Assembly: GCA_024291935.2 (NCBI GenBank)
Contig: CM044315.1
Coordinates: 79,962,385-80,026,384 of the forward strand
Source of the DNA: Okapia johnstoni
Taxonomy: Eukaryota > Chordata > Mammalia > Artiodactyla > Giraffidae
Reading direction: 5' to 3'
DNA length: 64,000 nucleotides
Below the pieces are notes generated by a model that did no database searches, had not been told where the DNA came from, and worked only from the letters and a program-made list of their open reading frames with translations. Positions 46,380 through 59,903 of the stretch are shown here, piece after piece; positions within the stretch are counted from its first letter, which is position 1, and the number at the start of each line of letters is the position of its first letter. The translations under genes were made by a program, and so were the position numbers.

Positions 46380-46790
46380 ATGAATGTGAGAATTGGACCA
46401 TAAAGAAGGCTGAGCACCGAAGAATTGATGCTTTTGAGCTGTGGTGCTGGAGAAGAACTTTGAGAGTCCCTTGGACAGCAAGGAGATCAAACCAGTCAAT
46501 TCTAAAGAAAATCAGTTCTGAATATTCATTGGAAAGACTGATGCCAAAGCTGAAGCTCCAATACTTTGGCCACCTGACGGGAAGAGCCGACTCATTGGAA
46601 AAGATCCTGCTGCTGGGAAAGATTAAAGGCAGGAGGAGAGGGGGACAAGAGAGGATGAGATGGTTGGATGGCATCACCGACTCGATGGACATGAGTTTGA
46701 GCAAGCTCCGGGAGAGGGTGAAGGACAGGGAGGCCCGGCATGCTGCAGTCCATGGGGTCTCAAAGAGTCAGACATGACTGAGCAACTGAA

Positions 46791-49700
46791 AAACAACAAA
46801 GCAAGCGCACTGAGAAAGCCAGTCCAACTCTGCAGGCCTGGGAGAAATCACAAACTTAAGCGTTCAGTACCATTACTGAGAAAGTATGCAAGCTTAAGGA
46901 TTCTACCACAAGAGGGGACAAGTACGGAGCAGTGTACCCTTAGAAAAGGTCTGAGAGAGCCTCAGAATGCCTAGCAGGGGTGACAGAAAATATTTCTACC
47001 CCAAAGCCAGTCAGTAAAGAATGAAAGCGGTGATTGCCACTTCAGGTGGGAAGATAGCAATGCAAGGCTTCAAGTTATGCAAACAAGCAAAGAAACATGG
47101 CACCACCAAAAAAACAAAATAATTTTCAGTAACCAACCTCAGAGAAATGAATATCTGCAATTTGCCCAATAAGGAATTCAAAATAGCTGTTTTAGGGAAA
47201 CTTGGTGAGCTATAAGTAAATATCAAAAAAGACGATCCGGTGAAACCAGGAAACCAATACATGAACTAAATAATTCAGTAGAATCATTGAATATTGAAAT
47301 ATTGAAAAATAGTTCAATAGAGAGATAGGAATTTTAAAAAAAAAACACCAAACAAATTCTGGAGGTAAAGATACAATAAATGAAATGAAAAATGCAATAA
47401 ACAGAGAGCATAAACAGCAGACAGGATACAGCAAAAGAAAGAACCTGTGAAGTAGAGGAAAGGATCTTTGAAATTATCCAGTTAGAGGAGAACAAAGAAC
47501 ATTCTTGAACATTCTTACCAAACAAAAGAAGAGTGAAGAAAGCCTACATGAATTATATGACACTGTTATGCAAACAATACAGTAAGACTCATACACATGA
47601 ATCTTCAAGTTGAGAACTTTCAAAGATGCACATGTGTGTTCTATCAACATCAGGCTTGAGTGAAATTGTAACTTGCCCTCTATCTCCTATTGCTGACAGT
47701 CCTTTAGCACTACCGTCTCCTACCCCTTCTCCTCCAATCAGTAACTTGCCTGTTCACTGTATGCCAGCTGTTGTACTGTACTACTGTACTTTTCAAGGTA
47801 CTATACTATAAAATTTAAAATATTTTATTTTCATGTTTATTTTTATATATCACTTGTCTGAAGAGTGTTATAAATCTATTAAAGTGCAGTGCTGTATGTC
47901 AATTGTGTTAGCTGGATACCTAGGCTAACTTTGTTGGACTTATAAACAAATTGAACTTGTGAACATGCTCTCAGAAAGGAACTCATTCATATGTAGGGGA
48001 CTTACTATATTTGCATTATGAGAGTCCCATAAAGAGAAGAGAATGAGAAAAGGGCTGAAAGGTTATTCAAAGAAATAGGAGCTAAAAAATTCCCAAATCT
48101 GGAAGGAGAAATGGACATCTAGATACATGAAGCTCATAGGTCCCCATACAGATTCAACCCAGAAAAGACCTCACTGAGGCACATTATAATAAAACTGTCA
48201 AAAAACAAAAACAAAGAGGGAATTCTGAAAGCAGAAAAAAAATTATTTAACTCATCTCATGCAAGCGAACACCCATAAGGCTACTAGTGAAGTTCTCAGC
48301 AGAAACCTTGCAAAAAAGAAGAGCATAGAGTGATATGTACAAAGTGCTAAAAGAAAAAAAAAACTTTCCACCTAAGGACAATAATAATAAAAAAACTGCT
48401 CAGCTAAGAATACTTGAGCAGGCAAACTTGTCCTTTAGAAATGAAAGAGAGATAAAACAAACAAAAGCTAGTTCACACCACTAGACCTACCTGTTCTAAG
48501 AACTGGGAGTTCTTCAAGCTGGAATGAAAGGACAGGAATTAGTAACATGAAAACATTGAAAAATATAAAGCTCACTGATAAAGGTAAATATATAGTCAAA
48601 TTCAGAATACTCTACTACTGTGATATGGTAAAGTGTTACCCATTTAACTCTAGTATAAAGGTTAAAGGACAAAAGTGTTAAATATAACTATAGCTATAAT
48701 AATTTTAACAAATATACAATATAAAGAGATGTAAATTGTGACATTAAAATCATAAAATGGAGGAGCAATAAAAGAGTAGAGGTTTTATATGTGATCAGTT
48801 ATCAGCTTAAATAAAATTGCTATATTAATATCTATATGTTGTTTTATGTAAGTCTCATGATAACCACAAAATAAAAACCCATAGCAGACAAAAAGAAAGG
48901 AATCAAGGCATACCGCTATGGAAAATCATCAAACCACAAAGGAAGACAACAGGAAAAAAAGAAAGGAAAAATGGAACTGTCAAACAGCCAGAAAACAATT
49001 AACAAGATGGCAATATTAAGTCTTTATCTATCAATAATTATCTTGAATGTAAGTATATTCAATTCTCCAAGCAAAAGACGGGGCTGGATGGATAAAAAAA
49101 AACAGGACCCATCTATAAGCTGCCTAAAAGAGACTCACTTCAGCTTTACAGACACACATAGGCTGAAAGTAAAAAGATGAAAAAATACATCCCATGCAAA
49201 TGGAAACCAAAAGGAGAGCAGGTGAGCTATACTATATCAGAAAAATAGACTAAGTAAAAAATGTTATGAAACAAAGAAGTCACTGTATAATAATAAAAGG
49301 ATCAATTAAGCAAGAGGGTAAAACCATTGTAAATAAATGCACCCAATAAGAGCACCTAAATATATTAAGCAAATATTAACAGATATTTAATTTAATAAAG
49401 GTAATAATATGCAACAATACAATAATAGTAGGAGGCAGTTCCCCATTTTCAACAATGGATAAATCACCAGACACAAAATCAACAGGGAAACATTGGACTT
49501 GAATCACACTTTTGAACAAAAAGAACTGATATAGAACATTCTATGCAACAAAACAGAATACGCATTCTTCTCAAGCACACACTGAACCTCCTCCAGAATA
49601 GATCATATATCAAGTCACAAACTGGTGTTAGCAAAGTTAAATAGACTGAGATCATACCAAGTATCTTTTCCAACCACAATAGTATGAAACTAGGAGTCAA

Positions 49701-51400
49701 TAACAAGAGGAAGACTGAAGATTTCACAAATATATGGAAATTAAACAACATACTTCTGAACAATCAGTGAGTCAAGGAAGAAATCAAAAGTAATGCCACC
49801 AAAAATCTGTTAGGATAAAAGAATTCAGTAATGTCGCAGAATACAAACTTGACATACAAAAATCAGTTGAGTTCCTATATACTAACAGCAAATTATCAGA
49901 AAGAGAAATTAAGAAAACAACCCCATTTACAATAGTACCAAAAACAATAAAATAAGAATAAATTTAATTAAGGAGGCAAAAGACTTGGATAATGAAAACT
50001 ATAAAACATTGATGGAAGAAATTGAAGACACAAAGAGAACAATATCTCATGTTCATAGATTGGAAAAATTAATATTGTTAAAATGTTCATACTATCTAAA
50101 GCCATCTATAAAGTCAATGCAATCCCTACTAAAATTCCAATGGCATTTTTCACAGAAATAAAAAAACAAATCCTAAAATTCATATGGAAACACAAAAGAC
50201 CCCCAAATAAACAAGCAATCCTGAGAAAGAAGAACAAAGTTGGAGGCAAAATACTTTCTGATTTCAAACTATATTACAAAGCTATATTATCAGGACAGTA
50301 TGGCACTAGCATAAAAATAGACACATAGACAAATAAAACTGAATCAAGAGCCCAGAAATAAACCTGCCTGTATAGGTCAATTGATCTTTGACAAGGGCAA
50401 CAAGAACACACAATAGGGAAAGGGGAGTCTCTTTAATAGAGTGTTAAGAAAACTGGATATCTGCATGTAAAAGAGTGAAACTAGATCCCTCTCTTAGACC
50501 ACTCACAAAAATTAACTCAAAGTGAATTCAAGACTTAAATGTAAGGACTTCCTTGGTGGTCCAGTGGTTAAGAATCTGCTTGTCAGTGCAGGAGACACAG
50601 GCTCGATCCCTGGTCCAGGAAGATTGCACATGCCTCAAGGCAGCTAAGCCAGTGCTCCATTATCAGGCTTGCGCTCTAGAGCCTGTGCCCCATAAGAAGA
50701 GAAGCCACCACAATGAGAACCCCACACGGTCAGCAAGAGAGTAGCCCCCTCTTATCACAGCTAGAGAAAAGCACACACAGTAACGAAGATCCAGGGCAGC
50801 CAAAAATAAATAAATAAAATAAAAACTTTATTTGAAAAGACTTAAATATAAGACCTGAAATTGTCAAACACCTACTAATCATCAGGGAAATGAAAATCAA
50901 AACCCCAATGAGACATCACTTCACACCTGTCAGAATGGCTACCACCATCAAGACAAGAGATAACAGGTGTTGATGAGAATGTGGAGACAAGGGAACCCTT
51001 ATGCACTGTTGGAGAGAATGTAAATTGGTACAGCCTACTATGGAAAACAGTATGGAAGTTCCTCAAAGAAAATGAAAAATAGAGCTACTATAGTATCCAA
51101 AGGTCCTTTCCTGGGTATATATCTGAAGGAAATGAAGACAGTTTCTTAGAGAGATACCTGCATTCCCATGTTCATCACAGCGTTATTCACAATAACCAAG
51201 ACATGGAAGCCACTTTATGGAAACCATAAAAGCTAAGGAAATCTTGCCACTTGCAACAACATGGAAGGAACTTGAGGGTATTTATACTAAGTGAAATAAA
51301 TCAGACAGAGAAAGACAAATACTATATGATTTCACTTGGCCTTAAACTGATGTTTTGCAATGATTAATAACACTGATAAACCCTTAGAATAAAACAATCA
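46791..51400 (+). repeat. Long decayed L1 LINE with a SINE insertion
   Basis: ORF1 and 5'-type text from about 46990, then ORF2 (TTGAATGTAAGTATATTCAATTCTCC at 49030; AGACTCACTTCAGC at 49130) through CAGCGTTATTCACAATAACC at 51179. Many stops. The 46791-46990 start is unassigned. Confidence 0.72.
50547..50825 (+). repeat. CHR-type SINE in L1
   Basis: GGACTTCCTTGGTGGTCCAG to AAATAAATAAATAAAAT; the L1 text GACTTAAAT(G/A)TAAG flanks it on both sides (50531 and 50840). Confidence 0.87.
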
Positions 51401-51784
51401 AGGAAAGATAACTGAAAGTGTTATTTTATACATGCAACTAAAATTTAAGGAAATGTGAAAGAATTGTAAGAGCTACCTTTAAATGATTAACAACACTCTC
51501 TGGATGTAAAAATAGAATAATATGAAATATTAGAATTGTGTGAATTTGTGTGAAAATCTGTATTAAATTTTTGGCCTCAGGCCAAACTACAGGGAGAGAA
51601 ACACAGCCCCACCCATCAGCAGAAAATTGGATTAAAGATTTACTGAGCATGGCCCTGGCCACCTGAGCAAGACCCAGTTTTACCCACAGCCAGTAGCTCT
51701 CATCAGGAAGCTTCCACAAGCCTCTTATCCTCATCCATCAGAGGGCAGACAGAATGAAAAGCACAATCACAGAAGACTAACCAA
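51401..51784. other. Unassigned DNA between L1 and BovB
   Basis: L1-tail-like text grading into unassigned sequence; no gene. Confidence 0.3.
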
Positions 51785-54700
51785 ACTGGTCACGTGGATC
51801 ACAACCGTGTCCAACTCAGTGAAACTATGAGCCATGCTGTGTAGGGTCACCCAATACAGATGGATCATGGTGGAGAGTTCTGACAAAACCTAGTCCACTG
51901 GAGAAGGAAATGGCAAACCACTTCAGCATTCTTGCCTAGAGAACCCCATGAACAGTATGAAAAGGCAAAAAGATAGGACACTGAAAGATGAACTTCCCAG
52001 GTCAGTAGGTGTCCAACACACTACTGGAGAAGAACAGAGAAATAGCTCCAGAAGGAAAGAAAGGCTGAGCCAAAGTGGGAACAATGCGCAGTTGTGGATG
52101 TGTCTGGTGGTGAAAGTAAAGTCCGATGCTATAAAGAACAAATTTCATCGGAACCTGTAATGTTAGGTCCATGAATGAAGGTAAATTGGAAGTGATCAAA
52201 CAGGAGATGGCAAGAGTGAACAACAACATTTTACGAATCGGCAAACTAAAATGGACTGGAATGGGCAAATTTAATTCAGATGACCATTTATCTACTACTG
52301 TGGGTGAGAATCCCTTAGAAGAAATGGAGTAGCCCTCATAGTCAACAAGAGTCAGAAATGCAGTACTTGGGTGCAATCTCAAAAACGACAGAATGGTCTC
52401 GGTTCATTTCCAAGGCAAACCATTCAATATCACAGTAATCGAAGTCTATGCCCCAGCCATTAATGCTGAAGAAGCTGAATGGTTCTATGAAGACCTACAA
52501 GACCTAGAACTAACACCAAAAACAGATGTACTTTTCATCATAGGGGACTGGAATACAAAAGTAGGAAGTCAAGAGATACCTGGAGTAACAGGCAGGTTTG
52601 GCCTTGGAGTATAAAATGAAGCAGGGCAAAGGCTAAGAGAGCTTTGCCAAGAGAATGCACTGGTCATAGCAAACACTCTCTTCTGACAACAGAAGAGACA
52701 ACTCTACACGTGGACATCGCCAGATGATCAATATCAAAATCAGATTGATTATATTCTTTGCAGCTGAAGATGGAGAAGCTCCATACAGTCACCAAAAATA
52801 AGACCGGGAGCTGACTGTGGCCCAGATCATCAGCTCCTTATTGCAAAATTCAGACTTAAATTGAAGAAAATAGGGAAAACCACTAGATCATTCAACTATG
52901 ACCTTAATCAAATCCCTTGCGATTATACAGTGGAAATGACAAATAGATTCAAGGGATTAGATCCTATAGATGGAGAGCCTGAAGAACTATGGACAGAAGT
53001 TCATGACACTGTACAGGAAGTGGTGATCAAAACCATCCCCAAGAAAAAGAAATGCAAAAAGGCAAAATCACTGTCTGAGGAGGTCTTACAAATAGCTGAG
53101 AAAAGAAGAGAAGTGAAAGGCAAAGGAGAAAAGGGAAGATATATCCATTTGAATGCAGAGTTCCAAAGAATACCAAGGAGAGATTAGAAAGCCTTCCTCA
53201 GTGATCAGTGCAAAGAAATAGAGGAAAACAATAGAATGGGAAAGATTAGAGATCTCTTCAAGCAAATCAGAGATACCAAGGGAACATTTCATGCAACATG
53301 GGCACAATAAAGGACAGAAACGGTATGGACCAAACGGAAGCAGAAGATATTAAGAAGAGGTGGCAAGAATACTGGAAGAACTATACAAAAAAGATCTTAA
53401 TGACCCAGATAACCATGATGGTGTGATCACTCACCTAGAGCCAGACATCTTGGAGAGTGAATTCAAGTGGGCCTTAGGAAGCATCACTACTAACAAAGCT
53501 AGTGGAGGTGATGGAATTCCAGGTGAGTTGTTTCAAATCCTAAAAGATGATGCTGTTAAAGTGCTGGGCTCAAAATGCCAGCAAATCTGGAAAACTCAGC
53601 AGTGGCCACAGGACTGGAAAAGGGCAGTTTTTATTTCAATCCCAAGAAGGGCAATGCCAAAGAATGTTCAAACTACTGCACATTGCATTCATCTCACACG
53701 CAAGCAAAGTAATGCTCAAAATTCTCCAAGCCAGGCTTCAGCAGTACATGAACCAAGAACTTCCAGATATTCAAGCTGGATTTAGAAAAGGCAGAGGAAC
53801 CAGAGATCAAATTGCCAGCATTCGTTGGATCATTGAAAAGGCAAGAAAATTCCAGAAAAACATCCACTTCTGCTTCATTGACTATGCCAAAGCTTTTGAC
53901 TGTGTAGATCACCACAAATTGTGGGAAATTCTTCAAGAGATGGGAATACCATACCACCTTACCTGCCTCCTGTGAAACCATATGCTGGTCAAGAAGCAAC
54001 AGTTAGAACCGGACATGGAACAACGGAGTGACTCCAAATTGGGAAAGGAGTATGTCAAGGATGTATATTGTCACCCTGTTAATTTAACTTATATACAGAG
54101 TGCATCATGCAAAATCCTGGGCTGGATGAAGCACAAGATTGCAGGGAGAAATATCAATAACCTCAGACATGCAGATGACACCACCCTTATCACAGAAAAC
54201 CGAGAAGAACTAAAGAGCCTCTTGGTGAAGGTGAAAGCGGAGAGTGAAAAAGCTGGCTTAAAGCTCAATATTCAAAAAGTGAAGATCATGGAATCTGGTC
54301 CCATCACTTCATGGCAAATAGATGGGGAAACAATGGAAACAGTAACAGACTTTATTTTCCTGGGCTCCAAAAACACTGCAGATTGTGACTGCATCCATGA
54401 AATTAAAAGATGCTTGGTCCTTGGAAGAAAAACTATGACAAACCTAGATAGCATATTAAAAAGCAGAGATATCACTTTGCCAACAAAGGTCCATCTAGTC
54501 AAAGCTATGGTTTTTCCAGTAGTCATGTATGGATGTGAGAGTTGGACCATAAAGAAGCTGAACTCTGAAGAACTGATGCTTTTGAACTGTGATGTTAGAG
54601 AAGACTCTTAAGAGTCCCTGGGACTGCAAGGATATCAAACCAGTCCATCCTAAAGGAAATCAGTCCTGAATATTCACTGGAAGGACTGATGTTGAAGTTG

Positions 54701-54955
54701 AAGCTCCAATACTTTGGCTACCTGATGCGAAGAGCTGACTCATTAGAAAAGACCCTGATGGTGGGAAAGATTGAAGGCAAATGGAGAAGAGGGTGGCAGA
54801 GGATGAGATGGTTGAATGGCATCACTGACTCAATGGACATTAGTTTGACAAGCTCTAGGAGGTGGTGAAGGACAGGGAAGCCTGGTGTGCTGCAGTCCAT
54901 GGGGTCCCAAAGAGTTGAACACGACTGAGCTACTGAGCATCTGAACAACAACAAC
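51785..54955 (+). repeat. Nearly full-length BovB LINE, inactive
   Basis: About 3.2 kb, the usual BovB length. Endonuclease-type peptides (IGDWNTKVGSQEI near 52540), RT motif FIDYAKAFDCVDH (near 53875), then the active-site box reads HADD rather than YADD (near 54167), and the terminal ACTGAGC repeat. Several stops and shifts split the frame. BovB is known to have spread between reptiles and ruminants horizontally. Confidence 0.93.
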
Positions 54956-55914
54956 ATATGAATATAAAATAATAGAAATTATTTCTTTGAAGAATCAAAT
55001 AATCAGCATATGAAATAAAAGTTTAAGGAAGAACTGGGCTTTTTGACATTATATCTTTAATGAATAAAGTATTAACTTTCAAAAACTAAAAAAAGCAAAG
55101 CACATGGTTACATAAGATGTGAGACTCTGAGTGACAGGTATATATGGGAACACTCTGTACTATCACTGAAACTCTTCTGAAAATTGAAAGTTATTTCTAA
55201 ATAAGTTTTTTAAAACTTCAAAAGAAGGGACATGTAGTGATCCTTTTGCCTTATTACCAGTTTTATACAATTTTTCTTAATAGTCCCATGTTATGATCAT
55301 AAATATTCTACCAAAGATTATTCTTGATCACAAAGTAAGCCTGGCCTCACGTTGCTGGCCTGATTCATGTACATCAAGCAGTAAGCCTTCTTGTAGCCTG
55401 CTCAGCAGAGCTCGAACGACATGGTGATGAGCAGATACTAAAGTCAGAGATATAACCTTTGTCCAGAGATTTCATAAGGAATCTAGGATTAAACTTTTAA
55501 AGACTTTTGCCCTTCAATCTTATGGCTAGGAAACCCCCACAAAATTATTTCCACCATGTTTTACCTATAGTACTATAAAGACAGTGAGTCCTTTCTCCTT
55601 AAGATTCCCCAAATTGGCTGAGGTGTGGCTTACCAGGAAGGGCCTTCCTTTCTGTCTGAAGGGCTGCAATGCTATAAACAATAGAACATATAAGATGCCA
55701 TTTCAGGTTTCTTGGAGGGCTTTGTGGGATTTGAGTCCACATTTGAATTGAAACCCTTGCCCCTTAATCAGGTTTGTAGGATTGAATGAGATATATTCTC
55801 GAAGATGATGTTCCAGGAATGGGTGTGACTGCATTTTTCCAATTTTGTACTGGTATAAAGGAGGATGGATACTTATTGAACTCATGCTGGTATCACTTTC
55901 ATATAATGTTTAAG
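54956..55914. other. Unassigned intergenic DNA
   Basis: AT-rich; no named repeat or gene recognised. Confidence 0.35.
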
Positions 55915-56635
55915 ATGAAGAGAAACAGGATTTGTACACCAATGTTCACAGCAGCATTATTCACAATAGCCCAAAGATGGAACAACCCAAGTGTCCATCA
56001 ACAGGTAAATGGATAATCAATGAGATCTATCAAACAATGGAATATTATTCAACCATAAAAAATGAAATTCTGACACGTGCTACAACACAAATAAACCTTG
56101 AAAACATTATAAACAGAAGAACCAGGGCACAAAAGGAGGTGTTGCATGACAAGTATTCCTACTTATATGAAATATCTAGAATAGGCAAATTCATACAGAC
56201 AGAAAGTAGACTAGAGTTGATCCCCTTTACCCATTTCTCCCTCCCTCCTGTCCCTACCCCTACCCCCTGTTGAAATCACTCTTTTGTTCTCTGTATCAGC
56301 ATGTTTGTTTTCACTTGATTTGGTCTGTTCATTTATTTGGAGCATGTTTGCTTCTTATATTCCACAAATGAATGCAGTCTAACGGTATTTGTCGTTCTCT
56401 GTCTGGCTTATTTCATTTAGAATAATACCTTAAGGTCTATCCATGTTGTCACAAATGGCAAAATTTCATCTTTTTATGACTAATATTCCATTGTATATAG
56501 TTACCACATCTTTTTATTCATTCATCTGTTGATGGACACTTAGATTGTTTCCAGGTCTTGGCTTTTGTAAATAATGCTGCAGTGAACACAGGAGTGCATG
56601 TATCTTTTCAAATTAGCTGACAATTTTAATTTGAT
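55915..56635. repeat. Two L1 3' ends in opposite orientation
   Basis: Sense L1 at 55930-56225 (GCAGCATTATTCACAATAGCCC, GTCCATCAACAGGTAAATGG) and antisense L1 at about 56320-56630 (ATCTGTTGATGGACACTTAG, AAATAATGCTGCAG). The shared part forms an imperfect inverted repeat. Confidence 0.75.
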
Positions 56636-56792
56636 AAAGCAACATTAAATGTGTTAGTTTATGGTATTCTGTTTGAAAAAAGAAAGATTAAGAAAAACAT
56701 AAAATTTAACGTGTTTAATTGAACTGAAGTATAATTCTGACAATTTTTTTGATAGCAACAGTAATTAGGTTCTGTAATGTTTGTTTTTGTTT

Positions 56793-56912
56793 AGTCATTA
56801 AGTTGCATCTGACTCTTTGTGACCCTGTGGAATGCAGCATGCCATGCTCCTCTGTCCTTCACTGTCTCCCAGAGTTTGCTCAAATTCATGTCCGTTGAGT
56901 TGGTGATGCTCC
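56793..56912 (-). repeat. BovB 3' end fragment, antisense
   Basis: GCATCTGACTCTTTGTGACCC to GTCCGTTGAGTTGGTGATGC. Confidence 0.85.
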
Positions 56913-56984
56913 CTTGGAATTTCTTAAATGACTAAGAGTAATAAATATGTTTTTCGTTAGGTCAATGAAGTGACTTTTGGACTG

Positions 56985-57815
56985 TCTTTGATCACGTAAA
57001 GATGGGAGCTGGTCACCAGAGGAACCAACCATGTGATTAGAGGGTTGGGAGCTTTCGGTCCCAATCTGATTTCTGGGAGAGGGTGAAGAGCTGGAGGTTG
57101 ACTCGATTGGCGATGACCAATGATGTAATCAATCACGCATACTAAGTTGCTGCAGTCATGTCCGATCCTTTGTGACCGCATGCACTGTAGCTCACCAGGC
57201 TCCTCTGTCCATGGGATTCTCCAGGCCAGAATACAAGAGTGGGTTGCCATTTCCTCCTCCAAGGGATCTTCCCGACCCAGAGATTGAACCCGAGTCTCTT
57301 ATGTCTCCTGCATTGGCAAGCGGGTTCTTTACCATTAGTACCACCCAGGAAGCCCCAGTGCCTATGTAATAAAGTATCCATAAAAACCCAAAAGGATTTT
57401 GGGTTCAAAGAGCTTCTAGGCCCCATGGAGTTTCTGGGAGAGCAGAGCACCTGGAGAGGAAATGGCAGCTCCAAGCCCTTACCCCATGCGTTACCCTCTG
57501 CATCTGTTCCATCTGGCTGTCCCTGAGTTACAGCCTTTTGTAATAAACCAATAATCTAGTGAGTAAAATGTCTCTCTCAATTCTGTGAGCCTCTCTAGCA
57601 AATTAATCAAACTCAAGGAAAGAGTGGATTGTAAGAACCTCCAAAATGTAGCCAGTTAGTCAGAAGCACAGATAACAGTCTTTAGAGAAGGGCAGAGTCA
57701 GAGAGAATGTAGGTCTGAACCTTTAATCTGTGGGATCCCGTGCTGTCTCCGAGTACATAGTGTCAGAATTGAGCTGAATTATGGGACACCCAGCGTTACT
57801 CATTATTGTGGGGAA
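56985..57815 (+). repeat. LTR-like ancient element, split by Bov-tA
   Basis: GGAGCTGGTCACCAGAGGAACC, then after the SINE CCATAAAAACCCAAAAGG, CATCTGGCTGTCCCTGAGTTAC, TTCTGTGAGCCTCTCTAGCAAATTAATC and GTGTCAGAATTGAG. Same family as 26995-28115. Probably an endogenous-retrovirus LTR; no internal viral genes here. Confidence 0.6.
57146..57355 (-). repeat. Bov-tA SINE, antisense
   Basis: GCTGCAGTCATGTCCGATCC to ACCACCCAGGAAGCCCC. Confidence 0.92.

Positions 57816-57819
<4 letters not shown>

Positions 57820-57846
<27 letters not shown>
57820..57846. repeat. (CA)13 microsatellite
   Basis: Thirteen CA units after CTA. Confidence 0.97.
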
Positions 57847-58899
57847 ATCGGGTCTAGGAACCTATAAGTTTTGGTAAAATATTTGTTCGTGATAGACAGT
57901 TCTCAATGTTCTCTCTCTCTGAAGCAGAACCTAGTCACTTCGGTAAAAGTTATAATAAAGGTGATTGAAACTATACCAGGCACGATAGTGTTAGAGGACT
58001 ATATTGTGTATTAGAATGTTTGTGTCAACTTTTCTCTTCATAAGAAAACAAAAGCAAACTGAAAATGTCAAATAAACTAAAATATGTGTTTGTATTATAC
58101 TCTACACTGGAAAATCTGGAAAACAACATGTTTGTATTTTAGACAAAATTCTCAGATCAGTCTGACTTGTCCAAGGATTAAAGCTTACTTGATTACATGA
58201 ATTTGGATTTTGTATAAAATTGCCTCTGAGTCGGTCATTTCTATGAGAAAGTGTTTTTGTTTTGTTTCCTTTAACCCATTTAAAGTATTAGAAGCTCAGT
58301 TTCTTTGTGTTCTGGGAATTTGGGCAATATTGGATTTATGTAAGCGCTTCTTAGTCCCTATAAACCAATCAAAACAAATCTCCTTTAATTTGAAAGTTTT
58401 TATAATCTAATTTGTTAACACCCTTAGGAGGTAGGAAAACATTCCAAGCTGGAGTAATGAGATTTCAGGCTTTTCTCAAAGAAGTAAAAAAATAATAATA
58501 AAAAGGAAAAAAAACTCTAAAAACAAAACAAAAAGGCTTTTCTCATTTATAGGCCTACAGGCTGCCTTTCATTTTACAATTTGCAGCTTCAGTTTTACAA
58601 CTTTAGCCACCAGTCAGAATAGACATTGAATCACAAACCTCAGTCCAGATCTCAAAGGGCTCTTCTCCTTTCCATTAGGCACAAAATATTTTAAAGTGAC
58701 TTATCTCACAAATAAACAATCAGACAAACATAAAACACTAACAAACCAAACAATCTCTAGTATATCTCAACAGAGATACCAACAGAGAGACCTCATCATC
58801 CCCTGGCAGAGATCACCAAATGTCAATCATAAAACTAGATTCCTGACCTTTGCTGCTACCCCTGGGAGAAATTCATCACCCCGGCACAATTAAATTCTT
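57847..58899. other. Unassigned AT-rich DNA
   Basis: A/T-rich with runs such as AAAAAAATAATAATAAAAAGG near 58486. No gene or clear repeat. Confidence 0.35.
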
Positions 58900-59040
58900 T
58901 TTTGTTGTTGTTGGTTTTTTGTTTTTATTTTTCTGCTCCACGGCTTGTAGGATCTCGGTTCCCCCGCCAGGGATTGGACCTGGGCCCTCTGTAGTGACAG
59001 CACAGAGTCCTAACCACTGGATAGCCAGGGAATTTCCTGA
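58900..59040 (-). repeat. CHR-type SINE, antisense
   Basis: TTGTTGTTGTTGG tail, CGGCTTGTAGGATCTCGG, then CCACTGGATAGCCAGGGAAT. Confidence 0.83.
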
Positions 59041-59242
59041 TTAACTTCTAGTATTAACAGATTGTCAGGAATGCAATTCAGCCTGGCCTAGAGGTCTGGT
59101 GCCCTCCCTTCATGGACCAGCTATGGAAAGGGGCACAGCTCAAAAGAGAAGTTAGACAAGTCACAGACAGACTTGACCAGAAACCAAAACAAAGAATCAA
59201 AAGGAAAAACGAAGAAGCAGAGTTACCAAAAGTAATGTTCTA

Positions 59243-59456
59243 GGCTTCCCTCATAGCTCAGTTGGTAAAGAATCTGCCTGCAATGCAGAAGTCCTGGGTT
59301 CGATTTCTAGTTCGGGAAGATCCCATGAAGAAGGAAATGGCAACCCACTCCAGTATTCTTGCCTGGAGAATCCAATGGACAGAGGAGCCTGGCGGGCTAC
59401 AATCCATGGGGTCGCAAAGTTGGACCATGACTGAGCAACTAACACTTTCACTTTTT
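59243..59456 (+). repeat. Bov-tA SINE
   Basis: GGCTTCCCTCATAGCTCAGTTGG to GACTGAGCAACTAACACTTTC. Confidence 0.93.
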
Positions 59457-59892
59457 CCACTAGGAATTCCTTGTATCACAGCATGACCTGTGGGAGAGAG
59501 GGGAAGGGAATGGGAAAGAGGTTCAGATTAAATTGTACTTGAGATCTCTTACTCCATACACATCTTTCTCTTTGGCCTCTTTTGTTCTCTGACATGTCTC
59601 TTTGTGTCTTCACATCTCTTTGAGGATGCCTTACCTCTCCTCTCCTCCCTCCAACTTCCTATGCTGGTCCCTGCCCTGCCCTAAACACACCATGAACAGT
59701 GGAGAAGTTCTATCTGAAATCTAACTTGAGTGATTTCCGTTGAAGTTTCTCACCTGGAAACTGAGGAGGAAATTTCATATAGAGGGATCATCAACTCTCA
59801 TAGTCCACAACATTCCATCGAACTTTTAGATTTCTTCATGAATCTTCCTCAACTTGCACCTTGGAGGAAGAGATGATGGAAAGGAAATGTAT
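59457..59892. other. Unassigned intergenic DNA
   Basis: Nothing recognised. Confidence 0.35.
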
Positions 59893-59903
59893 AAGAATAG
59901 GGA

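Larger units (their letters stand above)
44979..46790 (+). repeat. BovB LINE (RT to 3' end) with two nested insertions
   Basis: The host BovB runs from AACTTCTGCTTCATTGACCATGC (RT motif FIDHAKAFDCVDH) to GAGCAACTGAAAAACAAC. It is cut by a second BovB 3' end (45338-45633) and by a truncated L1 (45970-46379), each with a target-site duplication. Host frames are broken. Confidence 0.92.

Noticed and set aside
53360..54611. Long reverse-transcriptase-like open frames
   Set aside because: These are pieces of the dead BovB LINE, not host genes.
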